A stretch of 10,719 nucleotides of DNA from contig JACPSX010000047.1 of the NCBI GenBank assembly GCA_016193065.1, positions 1-10,719 of the forward strand, written 5' to 3'. This document shows positions 1 to 5,540 of this stretch, piece by piece. This stretch comes from Candidatus Tectimicrobiota bacterium. GTDB taxonomy: Bacteria > JACPSX01. The first letter of the stretch is position 1. The number at the start of each line of letters is the position of its first letter. Made by a program: the position numbers and the translations under genes. The notes beneath the pieces were generated by a model. It was not told the DNA's origin. It saw only the letters and a program-made list of their open reading frames with translations, and ran no database searches.

Positions 1-113
1 CGGAGGCAGCTAAGGAAGAAATCCTGGGCGTGGTCCGGCGAGTGGAAGGCGTCGTTGCCGTCCAGGATCTCCTGGAAATCAGCGTGATTCCAACCCCCGA
101 GTTTATGGGTTAG
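1..113 (+). CDS. BON-domain protein, C-terminal fragment
   Basis: Only the last 36 codons are in the window. The frame begins with the codon at 3 and stops at TAG 111-113. The visible residues run from EAAKEEILGVVRRVEGV through VAVQDLLEISVIP to PTPEFMG. The alternating pattern, with V-x-x-V-x-GV-x-x-V-x-D-x-L, is typical of the end of a BON domain, a small alpha-beta module of periplasmic or envelope proteins thought to bind phospholipid or other surfaces (OsmY type). How many BON repeats the whole protein has, and whether it carries a signal peptide, cannot be seen. It converges on the phosphorylase gene, with 46 bp between the two stops and no obvious terminator hairpin there. The family call rests on a short stretch. 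Confidence 0.6.
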   Translation, partial: EAAKEEILGVVRRVEGVVAVQDLLEISVIPTPEFMG

Positions 114-159
114 GGGCAGTCGGGTCAGCTTCACTTCCATCTTTCCGCCCGCTGGGGCA

Positions 160-942
160 TTAAGAAGGACGCAGATCCCGGGAAACTGTAGGGAGGCCCG
201 CAGTGCGGAGAAGGGTCTTGGCGGCTCCGAAAAGGATCCGGATGGACAATTCTCTGGCTTGCCGGTAGCTGGGCTTCCTGAACCCTTGGATCCAGCGCTT
301 CTCTTTTAGCTCATCGGAAACGGCGTGAAGTGCGGCAACCGGTACCCCGCGGAACTTTCCCAGGGCGAAGAGGGCCGAGGTCTCCATGTCTACAGCTACC
401 CCGCCTTGGCTCCGGTAGCGGGCGATGACCTCCTGGGTCTCCCGGTAGGGCGCGTCGGTGGTGCATATTCGCCCGCCGTGAAAGGGAACCTCGAGGCTCC
501 GGCAGCTCCCCTCCAGAATCTCTCGCATCCCGGTGTCTGCTGCAAATACCTGGGTCCCTGGTAAGTAGTGGTGTGAAGTCCCCTCGTCGCTCAGGGCCTG
601 CGAGGGGATGAGAAGGGACCCCACGGGCAAATTGGAGACCAGGGAGCCGCAACTGCCCATGATCAGAAGGCTCACGCAACCGTTGGCGAACAGGCTTTCG
701 GCGACCATTACGGCAGCCGGAGCTCCGACGGCAGGTCCCGCTACCCCCAGGATCCCCTGGTGATCCCGAGACCTGTACCAACTGGCCGACAGCACGGGGC
801 TTGGATTATCAAGCTGGCCTGAATCCTGAATGGCCTGCAGATCCTGCGGGGAAGGAACCAGGATCATGAGTGGAGGCAGCTTCGGACCTCGCCTCCGCCC
901 CGGTCGTACCCATTCCCTTCCAAAAGAGCTTCCCTGTTTCAT
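160..942 (-). CDS. Nucleoside phosphorylase (purine/uridine phosphorylase superfamily)
   Basis: A cytosolic enzyme of the PNP/UDP phosphorylase superfamily. The family cleaves the N-glycosidic bond of a nucleoside with phosphate, for salvage. With the 942 start it has 260 residues, the usual size. Visible motifs are GSCGSL (96-101, phosphate/ribose side), DEGTSHHYL (119-127), TTDAPYRET (161-169), the signature VDMETSALFALG (184-195; Met and Glu contact the ribose) and HAVSDEL (206-212), whose Asp sits at the base-activating position. Substrate (uridine, purine nucleoside or methylthioadenosine) cannot be fixed from these. There are two possible starts. ATG at 942 has a weak GGGAG just upstream. 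ATG at 867 (MILVPSPQDL) has no Shine-Dalgarno. The longer form includes a WVRPGRRRGPKLPP extension that I recall, tentatively, from relatives. The gene is transcribed away from mreB and appears monocistronic. Confidence 0.85.
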   Translation of the reverse strand: MKQGSSFGREWVRPGRRRGPKLPPLMILVPSPQDLQAIQDSGQLDNPSPVLSASWYRSRDHQGILGVAGPAVGAPAAVMVAESLFANGCVSLLIMGSCGSLVSNLPVGSLLIPSQALSDEGTSHHYLPGTQVFAADTGMREILEGSCRSLEVPFHGGRICTTDAPYRETQEVIARYRSQGGVAVDMETSALFALGKFRGVPVAALHAVSDELKEKRWIQGFRKPSYRQARELSIRILFGAAKTLLRTAGLPTVSRDLRPS

Positions 943-1038
943 CTCCCATCCCGGTGGAATATGGCGAATTATACCCGCATCTGGAGGCCGAAGGACAGCG
1001 GAGAGTTGGATGTTGGTCAGCCGGGTGCATGGCGGGCA

Positions 1039-1055
1039 TTGGCATGGAAATTGCT
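1039..1055 (+). promoter_or_regulatory. Candidate sigma-54 (RpoN) -24/-12 promoter
   Basis: The sequence TTGGCATGGAAATTGCT matches the sigma-54 consensus YTGGCACGRNNNTTGCW at 13 of its 14 informative positions. The only mismatch is T for C at 1045. The invariant GG (1041-1042) and GC (1053-1054) are 10 nt apart, as the family requires. It points at mreB, with transcription expected to start near 1067. No activator-binding repeat was recognised upstream. The match is seen in the sequence; its use is inference. Confidence 0.55.
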
Positions 1056-1326
1056 GCTAACCCCGATCCGACAAAAATAATCAAGCCCTATGCGATCCTG
1101 GACTGCGTGTTGCCAGGGTTGCCGACATATTGATCGTAGGTCTGTAAACACACGAAAGGTGAGTTGTCGATTCATCGTAGGAACAGCTCTTCCCCGTAAT
1201 CTAACGCTTATCAGCAATGATTTATGGGGCTGGATAATGTCGGATCGCGGCTAACGTCTGAGTGCCAGTGCTCCGATAGGAGATAGGGGCCAATGACCCG
1301 CGACCGGAACCTAAGAATCGGATCTC

Positions 1327-1333
1327 GAGGAGG
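1327..1333 (+). promoter_or_regulatory. Ribosome-binding site deciding the mreB start
   Basis: GAGGAGG directly abuts an ATG at 1334, leaving no spacing, but lies 6 nt before a second in-frame ATG at 1340. That spacing is near optimal, so 1340 is preferred as the start codon. Confidence 0.7.
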
Positions 1334-1339
1334 ATGGGT

Positions 1340-2314
1340 ATGATCTTGGATAGGCTATCCCGGATGTTCTCCACTGACCTGGCCGTGGATCTAGGGACGG
1401 CCAATACCCTCGTCTATGTGCGAGGGAAAGGGATTGTTCTCAATGAGCCTTCGGTGGTGGCTGTGCATGCCGAGACCCGCCAGATTCTGGCCGTAGGGAA
1501 GGATGCAAAGCGTATGCTCGGTCGTACTCCGGGGAGCATTGTGGCTACACGTCCCTTGAAGGACGGGGTCATCGCCGACTTTGACGCCACGGAGGCCATG
1601 CTTCGCTACTTCATCACAAAGGTCCACAACCGAAAGCGCTTCGTCCATCCCCGGGTGGTCATCTGTATCCCTTCGGGGATCACGGATGTTGAGAAGCGAG
1701 CGGTGATGGACTCGGCCCGGTCAGCTGGCGCCCGGGAGGTTTATTTAATCGAGGAGCCTATGGCGGCTGCCATTGGCGCCGGACTGCCGATTCAGGAGGC
1801 TTCAGGAAACATGGTGGTCGATATCGGAGGCGGCACCACGGATGTGGCCGTGATCTCCCTGTCCGGGATCGTCTTCAAGAAGTCCGTGCGCTGTGCCGGG
1901 GACGCAATGGACGAGAAAATCATCCATTACATTAAGCGGAAATATAACGTCCTGATCGGAGAGCGCAGCGCGGAAGAGATGAAGATCGAACTGGGGTCCG
2001 CCTTCCCCCTCCCCCAGAGGATAACTCGCGAGGTCAAGGGACGGGACCTGCTTACGGGCGTGCCAAAGGTCATCATATTGAATGACGATGAGATTCGGGA
2101 AGCGCTCTCGGAGCCCGTGGCGACGATCCTCGACACGGTCAAGGTGGCTCTCGAGCATACCCCCCCGGAACTGGCCGCCGATATCATGGAGCGCGGAATT
2201 GTCCTGACGGGAGGTGGCCCGGTGTTCCGGGCTGAGGATGCCCTGGCGGCGATTGCTCTGGGTTCGGGCAAGGTACTGGATGAAATCGAGCTTTTGAGGA
2301 AGGTGGCCGTGTGA
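1340..2314 (+). CDS. mreB: Rod-shape-determining protein MreB, with an internal ~16-residue deletion
   Basis: MreB is a bacterial actin homologue that polymerises with ATP under the inner membrane and positions the elongasome for lateral wall synthesis. From 1340 it has 324 residues; most MreBs have about 335-350. It carries phosphate-1 [11 protein letters not shown] (17-27), [16 protein letters not shown], the [14 protein letters not shown] block, phosphate-2 [25 protein letters not shown], and the GIVLTGGG adenosine motif ending at residue 293. After GGG the sequence jumps straight to [23 protein letters not shown]. In E. coli MreB and its relatives about 16 residues (ALLRNLDRLLMEETGI in E. 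coli) lie between GGG and the following PV. The lost segment helps form the nucleotide pocket, so function is doubtful unless this is a sequence error. The rest, including the [14 protein letters not shown] end, is normal. mreC and mreD are not adjacent. The stop is TGA. Confidence 0.93.
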   Translation: MILDRLSRMFSTDLAVDLGTANTLVYVRGKGIVLNEPSVVAVHAETRQILAVGKDAKRMLGRTPGSIVATRPLKDGVIADFDATEAMLRYFITKVHNRKRFVHPRVVICIPSGITDVEKRAVMDSARSAGAREVYLIEEPMAAAIGAGLPIQEASGNMVVDIGGGTTDVAVISLSGIVFKKSVRCAGDAMDEKIIHYIKRKYNVLIGERSAEEMKIELGSAFPLPQRITREVKGRDLLTGVPKVIILNDDEIREALSEPVATILDTVKVALEHTPPELAADIMERGIVLTGGGPVFRAEDALAAIALGSGKVLDEIELLRKVAV

Positions 2315-2640
2315 GCCATTCCCTTAGGATGCGAGGGATCGGTCGTGGATTCTCTGCGGGCATTCAGTTGGCGCGATTGCAGCCCAAGAGGCGCTGATGA
2401 TTTCCGGTAGCCCAGCGGCCACGCATAGCGATCCTTGCGGGTGCCGCTGCTGCGGGCAGTGCGCTTAGGGAGGGAATGGACAGCCTCCTTAAAGTCTCCT
2501 GTCCGGCGCTGACCTCACCACGGTACTCTGAAACCTCAGGCCGTACGGCTCTGCAGGAGCCCCAGAGAGACACCCCGAGGGCCTCGATCGCCCGCCAGTT
2601 CCCCGCCAGGAAACCAGGCGCAGGCAAGCATTTTCCTCAC

Positions 2641-2669
2641 TTGACTTCTCGGAAGATATCGATTAGCCT
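2641..2669 (+). promoter_or_regulatory. Candidate sigma-70 promoter upstream of the zinc-ribbon gene
   Basis: TTGACT (2641-2646) is followed, after 17 nt, by TAGCCT (2664-2669). The -35 matches 5 of 6 consensus bases. The -10 keeps only the key T, A and final T. It would give a leader of about 290 nt before the ATG at 2964, so it may serve another transcript or be chance. Confidence 0.3.
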
Positions 2670-2946
2670 CAAATTATTCTCGAGGGAAAACGGAGGGTAG
2701 GTTCGTCAGTCAGTGAGGCTGGAGAAAATTAAACAGTCGGTAGTTTCGTTTGTTTCAGATCAGTCCTTGCCTTCTCCCAACCAGTCCAGGATCCTCGTGG
2801 GTGAAGACTTTTTCCGGCTTGAGCCCGGATTGAGGAGCTGGTTTTCGAGCGGGTGCCCTTTGGGCGCGCCCTGTTCCCGCCTGCAACAAATATAGAAGGG
2901 AAAGATCCGAGGTGGATTGAAAGCGCATTCGCAGCCAAGTTCCCAC

Positions 2947-2955
2947 AAGAGGAGG
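2947..2955 (+). promoter_or_regulatory. Ribosome-binding site of the zinc-ribbon gene
   Basis: AAGAGGAGG lies 8 nt before the ATG at 2964. It is the strongest such site in the area and sets the start there, rather than at the in-frame ATG at 2853. Confidence 0.75.
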
Positions 2956-2963
2956 CGCTCGCT

Positions 2964-3281
2964 ATGGAAGGAACTTCCCTGGGAAGTGGTGGTGACAAAC
3001 AACTGGTTTGTACCCTGTGCGGCCAGCCCTTCCTCTTTACTGTAGGGGAACAGGAGTTTTATCGCCAGCGGGGGTTCCTGCATGAACCCAAGAAGTGTAA
3101 GCCGTGCCGCGACCGCGAGAAGCAGTCGGGGAACCGAAAACGGAGCGAGAACCCCGCAAGTCAATCCTTTGAGGTGGTGTGCTCTACTTGCCAGAAGACC
3201 ACCCGCGTTCCCTTCCGGCCCATCCCGGGAAAGCCAGTTTACTGCCGAGACTGTTACCTTCAGATCAAGAGGAATCAGTAA
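2964..3281 (+). CDS. Small double zinc-ribbon protein (CxxC repeats)
   Basis: This is a 105-residue protein made almost entirely of two zinc ribbons. The first uses C16-x2-C19 and C45-x2-C48 around GQPFLFTVGEQEFYRQRGF, a hallmark of the zinc-ribbon family (zf-trcl type). A basic linker (residues 49-67) follows. The second ribbon uses C73-x2-C76 and C94-x2-C97 around TTRVPFRPIPGKPVYC, typical of the CxxC-spaced small zinc proteins found in many Desulfobacterota, Nitrospirota and Chloroflexota. All eight cysteines are present, so two structural zinc ions are likely. The biochemical role of the family is not established; nucleic-acid or protein binding is often assumed. The start follows the strong ribosome-binding site at 2947-2955. 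The last 7 bp overlap the 3' end of moaE on the other strand. Confidence 0.85.
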   Translation: MEGTSLGSGGDKQLVCTLCGQPFLFTVGEQEFYRQRGFLHEPKKCKPCRDREKQSGNRKRSENPASQSFEVVCSTCQKTTRVPFRPIPGKPVYCRDCYLQIKRNQ

Positions 3282-3739
3282 ATCTGATTTCCTCCCTCGG
3301 CGGTTGGACTCGAAGCTGAGGGGGTAGTCTTCTCTATATTGACCCAGTGCCGTCCCCCTTCTTCCCAATGCTCTCTTTTCCATATGGGAACCAGGATTTT
3401 GATCTGCTCTATGGCAAAGCGGCAGGCAGCAAACGCGTGATCCCGGTGAGGGGATGATACCGCAATGATCACGCTGCTCTCCCCCACTTCCAAGTGGCCC
3501 ACCCGGTGGAGGATCGCCACTTTGGAGACCGGCCAACGCCGATGGATTTCCTCGCCGATGTCCCGGAGTTTTTCCTCCGCCATTGCCTCGTAGGCTTCGT
3601 ATTCGAGAAACTTCACCTTTTTCCCTTCCGAGTGATCTCTTACAATCCCATCAAAGTAGACGACGGCTCCCGCGCCGGGCTCTTTCACCCACGCTTCAAC
3701 ATCCGCCGGGGAAATCTTGTCCCGGGTAACCCGAAACAT
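3275..3739 (-). CDS. moaE: Molybdopterin synthase catalytic subunit MoaE
   Basis: MoaE is the large subunit of molybdopterin synthase. It transfers two sulfurs from MoaD thiocarboxylate onto precursor Z (cPMP) to make molybdopterin, the cofactor of molybdenum and tungsten enzymes. The 154-residue protein (E. coli has 150) shows YFDGIVRDHSEGK (28-40), YEAYEAMAEEKL (47-58), HRVGHLEVGESSVIIAVSS (78-96), H98-R99, and IKILVPIWKREHWEEG, with the two catalytic lysines at K114 and K121, spaced as in E. coli (K119/K126). The ATG at 3739 has a GGAGG 8 nt upstream and starts 1 nt after the moaD stop. The GTG at 3754 is in frame but would overlap moaD and lacks its own site. The C-terminal tail from about 136 is poorly conserved. 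It is co-transcribed with moaD. Confidence 0.95.
   Translation of the reverse strand: MFRVTRDKISPADVEAWVKEPGAGAVVYFDGIVRDHSEGKKVKFLEYEAYEAMAEEKLRDIGEEIHRRWPVSKVAILHRVGHLEVGESSVIIAVSSPHRDHAFAACRFAIEQIKILVPIWKREHWEEGGRHWVNIEKTTPSASSPTAEGGNQIY
3294..3322 (+). terminator. Weak hairpin after the zinc-ribbon gene, possible terminator
   Basis: CCCTCGGC (3294-3301) pairs with GCTGAGGG (3315-3322) as 8 bp with one G-U, loop 13 nt, starting 12 bp after the zinc-ribbon stop. The downstream tract is only pyrimidine-rich (GTCTTCTCTATATT), not a clean T-run. It lies inside the moaE reading frame, so the pairing could be incidental. Confidence 0.3.
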
Positions 3740-3740
3740 C

Positions 3741-3989
3741 CTACTTGCCTCCACTTACAGGGGGGATCACAGCGATCTCATCGCCAGCCGTGAGCACTTG
3801 GCTTCTCGGGACATACTGCCGGTTTACGGCGATCAGGCAATTGGGCAGAAGAGGTGCAATTTCGGGTTGGCGGGAAGCCAAAGTGGCCAGCAAATCTTCT
3901 ACCTTGCTGCCCGGTTGCATTTCCATGGAAATCTCGCCCTCCCCCAGTTTTTCCCGCAAAATGGCGAAGAGCTTGAGCCGGACCTGCAC
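3741..3989 (-). CDS. moaD: Molybdopterin synthase sulfur-carrier subunit MoaD
   Basis: MoaD is a ubiquitin-fold sulfur carrier. Its C-terminal Gly-Gly is adenylated by MoeB and converted to a thiocarboxylate that feeds MoaE. The 82-residue length and sequence are standard: VRLKLFAILREKLG (3-16), VEDLLATLASRQPEI, LIAVNRQYV (52-60) and GDEIAVIPPVSGG (69-81). The frame then has one more codon, AAG, so the product ends GGK, not GG. The start is GTG at 3987-3989, with AAGGAG 5 nt upstream. The TAG stop lies 1 nt before the moaE ATG, so the pair should be translationally coupled. A promoter candidate at 4049-4077 would drive both. No moaA, moaC or moeB lies in the window, so the rest of the pathway is elsewhere. 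Confidence 0.92.
   Translation of the reverse strand: MQVRLKLFAILREKLGEGEISMEMQPGSKVEDLLATLASRQPEIAPLLPNCLIAVNRQYVPRSQVLTAGDEIAVIPPVSGGK
3748..3752 (-). promoter_or_regulatory. Ribosome-binding site of moaE, inside moaD
   Basis: On the minus strand GGAGG sits within the last codons of moaD, 8 nt before the ATG at 3739. It supports that start and ties moaE translation to that of moaD. Confidence 0.7.
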
Positions 3990-4048
3990 GCCTTCTCCTT
4001 TCCTGCATTTGTAAGAAAGATCTCGTTCCTATTGTGAAAAACAAATTT

Positions 4049-4077
4049 ATTATAGAAAAAGGAACGGCAAGCTGCAA
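4049..4077 (-). promoter_or_regulatory. Sigma-70-like promoter for moaDE
   Basis: Read on the minus strand, TTGCAG (4077-4072) is followed after exactly 17 nt by a perfect TATAAT (4054-4049). Transcription would begin near 4042, about 50 nt before the moaD GTG. It lies between the mpg stop and moaD, suggesting moaDE has its own promoter. Confidence 0.6.
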
Positions 4078-4127
4078 GGAGCCTCTGGGAGGCAGTTGAA
4101 GCCCGGAGAGAGCGAGGGAAATCAAGG

Positions 4128-4739
4128 CTACCGTTCCGGCCGGGAAACAAACGGACTGCCGAGGAGATAAAACCGCAGCGGTAGCTCGCGGGCCGTGCGA
4201 ATTCCGATCCGGCCGCTTACCCCAAGAGGAGGGGATTTTTCCCCGTTGTCGGTAATAAAGAGGATCTCGGAAGTCAGATCCGCTTCATTTTGCGTGAGGT
4301 TGATGCCGAGAGCCTGGGTAAGTCGGGCAGGTCCCCGGGCCAGGTCGAGGATCTGCTTCACTCCCCGCCGGCGCTGCATGAGAGGGACACCAAACAGGGG
4401 TTCCAGAGCCCGGATCAGAATGGCTCCCGGGACCCCCTCAGGTTCCGTAACGACGTTCATGCAGTAGTGCATTCCATAGGTGAAGTAGACATAGACTGTG
4501 CCTGGTGTTCCGAACATGGGGCGATTGCGGGGGGTGAGGCCCCGGTAAGCGTGGGAAGCGGAGTCCGTGCTGCCGAGATAAGCTTCTACCTCCACGATGC
4601 GTCCGCCTGCCGCTCCTGCGCGGGTTCGATGGAGGAGGATTTTCCCCACCAGATCCCGGGCTACGGTCGGAGTATCCCGCTCATAAAAATCCCGCTGCAG
4701 GGGAAGGCCCCAATTTGCCGAGTCGCCCCGTCTTCTCAT
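4128..4739 (-). CDS. mpg: DNA-3-methyladenine glycosylase (MPG/AAG family)
   Basis: A base-excision-repair enzyme that removes alkylated or deaminated purines (3-methyladenine, hypoxanthine, ethenoadenine in characterised members) and leaves an abasic site. The 203-residue protein matches the family throughout: LPLQRDFYERDTPTVARDLVGK (12-33), VEVEAYLGSTDSASHAYRG with the catalytic Glu at about 52, TPRNRPMFGTPGTVYVY (69-85), YGMHYCMNVV (88-97), GAILIRALEP, LARGPARLTQALGI, and the terminal LRFYLLGSPFVSR. The only good start in frame is the ATG at 4739, which lacks a clear Shine-Dalgarno. It is divergent from the endonuclease III gene, with about 90 bp between starts, so two repair glycosylases share a control region. 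Its stop is TAG at 4130-4128. Confidence 0.93.
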   Translation of the reverse strand: MRRRGDSANWGLPLQRDFYERDTPTVARDLVGKILLHRTRAGAAGGRIVEVEAYLGSTDSASHAYRGLTPRNRPMFGTPGTVYVYFTYGMHYCMNVVTEPEGVPGAILIRALEPLFGVPLMQRRRGVKQILDLARGPARLTQALGINLTQNEADLTSEILFITDNGEKSPPLGVSGRIGIRTARELPLRFYLLGSPFVSRPER

Positions 4740-4816
4740 GCCAAACCGGAAAGCTCTCTTGTCCCCTGGCGGGGATCTGCATTATAGTCCTCTGCCGGTC
4801 GGCAGAATCGCGTCCC

Positions 4817-4821
4817 GGAGG
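4817..4821 (+). promoter_or_regulatory. Ribosome-binding site supporting a TTG start for nth
   Basis: GGAGG at 4817-4821 lies 9 nt before an in-frame TTG at 4831. The resulting LKPEQIHEAIRIL start matches where endonuclease III proteins normally begin. The in-frame ATG at 4738 would add 31 residues of unlikely sequence. Confidence 0.6.
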
Positions 4822-4830
4822 CAGCGATCC

Positions 4831-5487
4831 TTGAAACCCGAACAGATCCACGAGGCAATCCGCATCTTGCGAAATCTATCCCGGCACTGGACGTCACCCG
4901 CCGTATCTCAGGTTACCGCCAAGGGGAAAGACCCTTTCAAGATCTTCCTGAGCACCGTGCTGAGTCTCAGGACCAAGGATGATACCACAGGACCAGCCTC
5001 GGAGCGCCTTTTCGCTCTGGCCTCCACACCCAGGGAGATTCTGAAGTTGGGCCGGGCCAGGATTGAGCGCGCCATTTATCCGGTGGGGTTTTACAGGGTC
5101 AAGGCGGCCACCCTCCTTGAGATCTGCAGGGTTCTCGTACGGAAATATAATTCGAGGGTTCCCGATGACCTGGACGAACTCTTGAAATTGAAGGGGGTGG
5201 GGCGGAAAACGGCGAACTTAGTCGTCACCATGGGATACGGGAAGCCGGGGATCTGCGTGGACACCCATGTCCGCCGCATCTGCAATCGCTGAGGTTATAT
5301 CTCTACAAAAAATCCGCTGCAGACCGAGATGGCCCTGCGACAGCGGCTTCCCCGACTGTATTGGATCCCGTTCAATCACTTGCTCGTATCCCTTGGACAG
5401 AACATTTGCCGTCCTGTTTCTCCGCTTTGCAGCCTCTGTCCTTTGTCCCATCTTTGTGAACGGAAAGGGGTGCGTGTGTGGAGATGA
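4831..5487 (+). pseudogene. nth: Endonuclease III, interrupted by an in-frame TGA at 5290-5292
   Basis: Endonuclease III is an iron-sulfur DNA glycosylase/AP lyase that removes oxidised pyrimidines. From the TTG at 4831 the frame reads 153 codons to TGA 5290-5292, then continues 64 codons in the same frame to TGA 5485-5487. The total of 218 positions is normal for the family. Before the TGA lie the helix-hairpin-helix LKGVGRKTANLVV with catalytic Lys126, and VDTHV with catalytic Asp144, spaced 18 as in E. coli K120/D138. After it come MALRQRLPRLYWIPFNHLLV and the cluster ligands C193-x6-C200-x2-C203-x5-C209, all intact. The TGA follows VRRICNR and precedes GY, where I recall many relatives having NRWGY, so TGG to TGA is the simplest change. 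Without readthrough the product lacks the cluster. It could be a recent nonsense mutation, a sequencing error, or a readthrough stop. Confidence 0.88.
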
Positions 5488-5540
5488 GAAACCGGCACTC
5501 TGGAAACTTGGTGCCGGGCTGTCAATCGGGAAGGAGGGCC

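Larger units (their letters stand above)
943..1339. other. Divergent intergenic region upstream of mreB
   Basis: This 397-bp stretch lies between the phosphorylase and mreB starts. I see no convincing gene in it. The short open frames on both strands lack ribosome-binding sites and family-like sequence. It holds a strong sigma-54 promoter match at 1039-1055 and, at the right end, the mreB ribosome-binding site. The 8-bp word ATCGTAGG occurs twice, at 1133-1140 and 1174-1181, 41 bp apart. A weak GATAAT at 1233-1238 could be a sigma-70 -10 element, with TTATCA 19 bp upstream of it. The leader between the sigma-54 site and mreB would be about 270 nt. Confidence 0.6.
2315..2963. other. Intergenic region with no convincing gene
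   Basis: This stretch of about 650 bp separates mreB from the zinc-ribbon gene. The short frames in it (for example 2476-2700, 2713-2895, and 2853 leading into the zinc-ribbon frame) lack a well-placed ribosome-binding site and recognisable domains. There is no tRNA or clear terminator after mreB. A sigma-70-like promoter candidate lies at 2641-2669, and the right end holds the zinc-ribbon ribosome-binding site. It may contain a long leader, an unrecognised small RNA or eroded coding sequence. Confidence 0.5.

Noticed and set aside
2312-2314. Genome-wide reassignment of TGA to tryptophan
   Set aside because: mreB and moaE both end at TGA where their families end, the sequence beyond mreB is unrelated to the family, and tryptophan is encoded by TGG throughout, so TGA is a normal stop here.
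2367-2385. Second sigma-54 site around TTGGCGCGATTGCA
   Set aside because: GG and GC are only 7 nt apart instead of 10, so it cannot be a -24/-12 element.
2713-2895. 60-codon frame starting at GTG as a small gene
   Set aside because: The nearest GGAGG is about 15 nt away and the product has no recognisable features. It overlaps another equally unsupported frame.
3740-3754. GTG at 3754 as the moaE start
   Set aside because: It would overlap moaD by 14 bp and lacks its own ribosome-binding site. The ATG at 3739 has GGAGG 8 nt upstream and follows the moaD stop by 1 nt.
4081-4093. GCCTC-TGG-GAGGC hairpin after mpg as a terminator
   Set aside because: The stem is only 5 bp with a 3-nt loop, and the nearest T-run on the minus strand is about 20 nt away, within the moaDE promoter spacer.
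4738-4830. ATG at 4738 as the nth start
   Set aside because: It adds 31 residues not typical of the family and overlaps the mpg start codon. The TTG at 4831 has GGAGG upstream and gives a standard N-terminus.
5279-5323. TGA in nth as a selenocysteine codon
   Set aside because: The position corresponds to Trp, not Cys, in relatives as I recall them. Only a loose TCTGCA/TGCAGA pairing surrounds it, with no bacterial SECIS-like apical loop immediately downstream.
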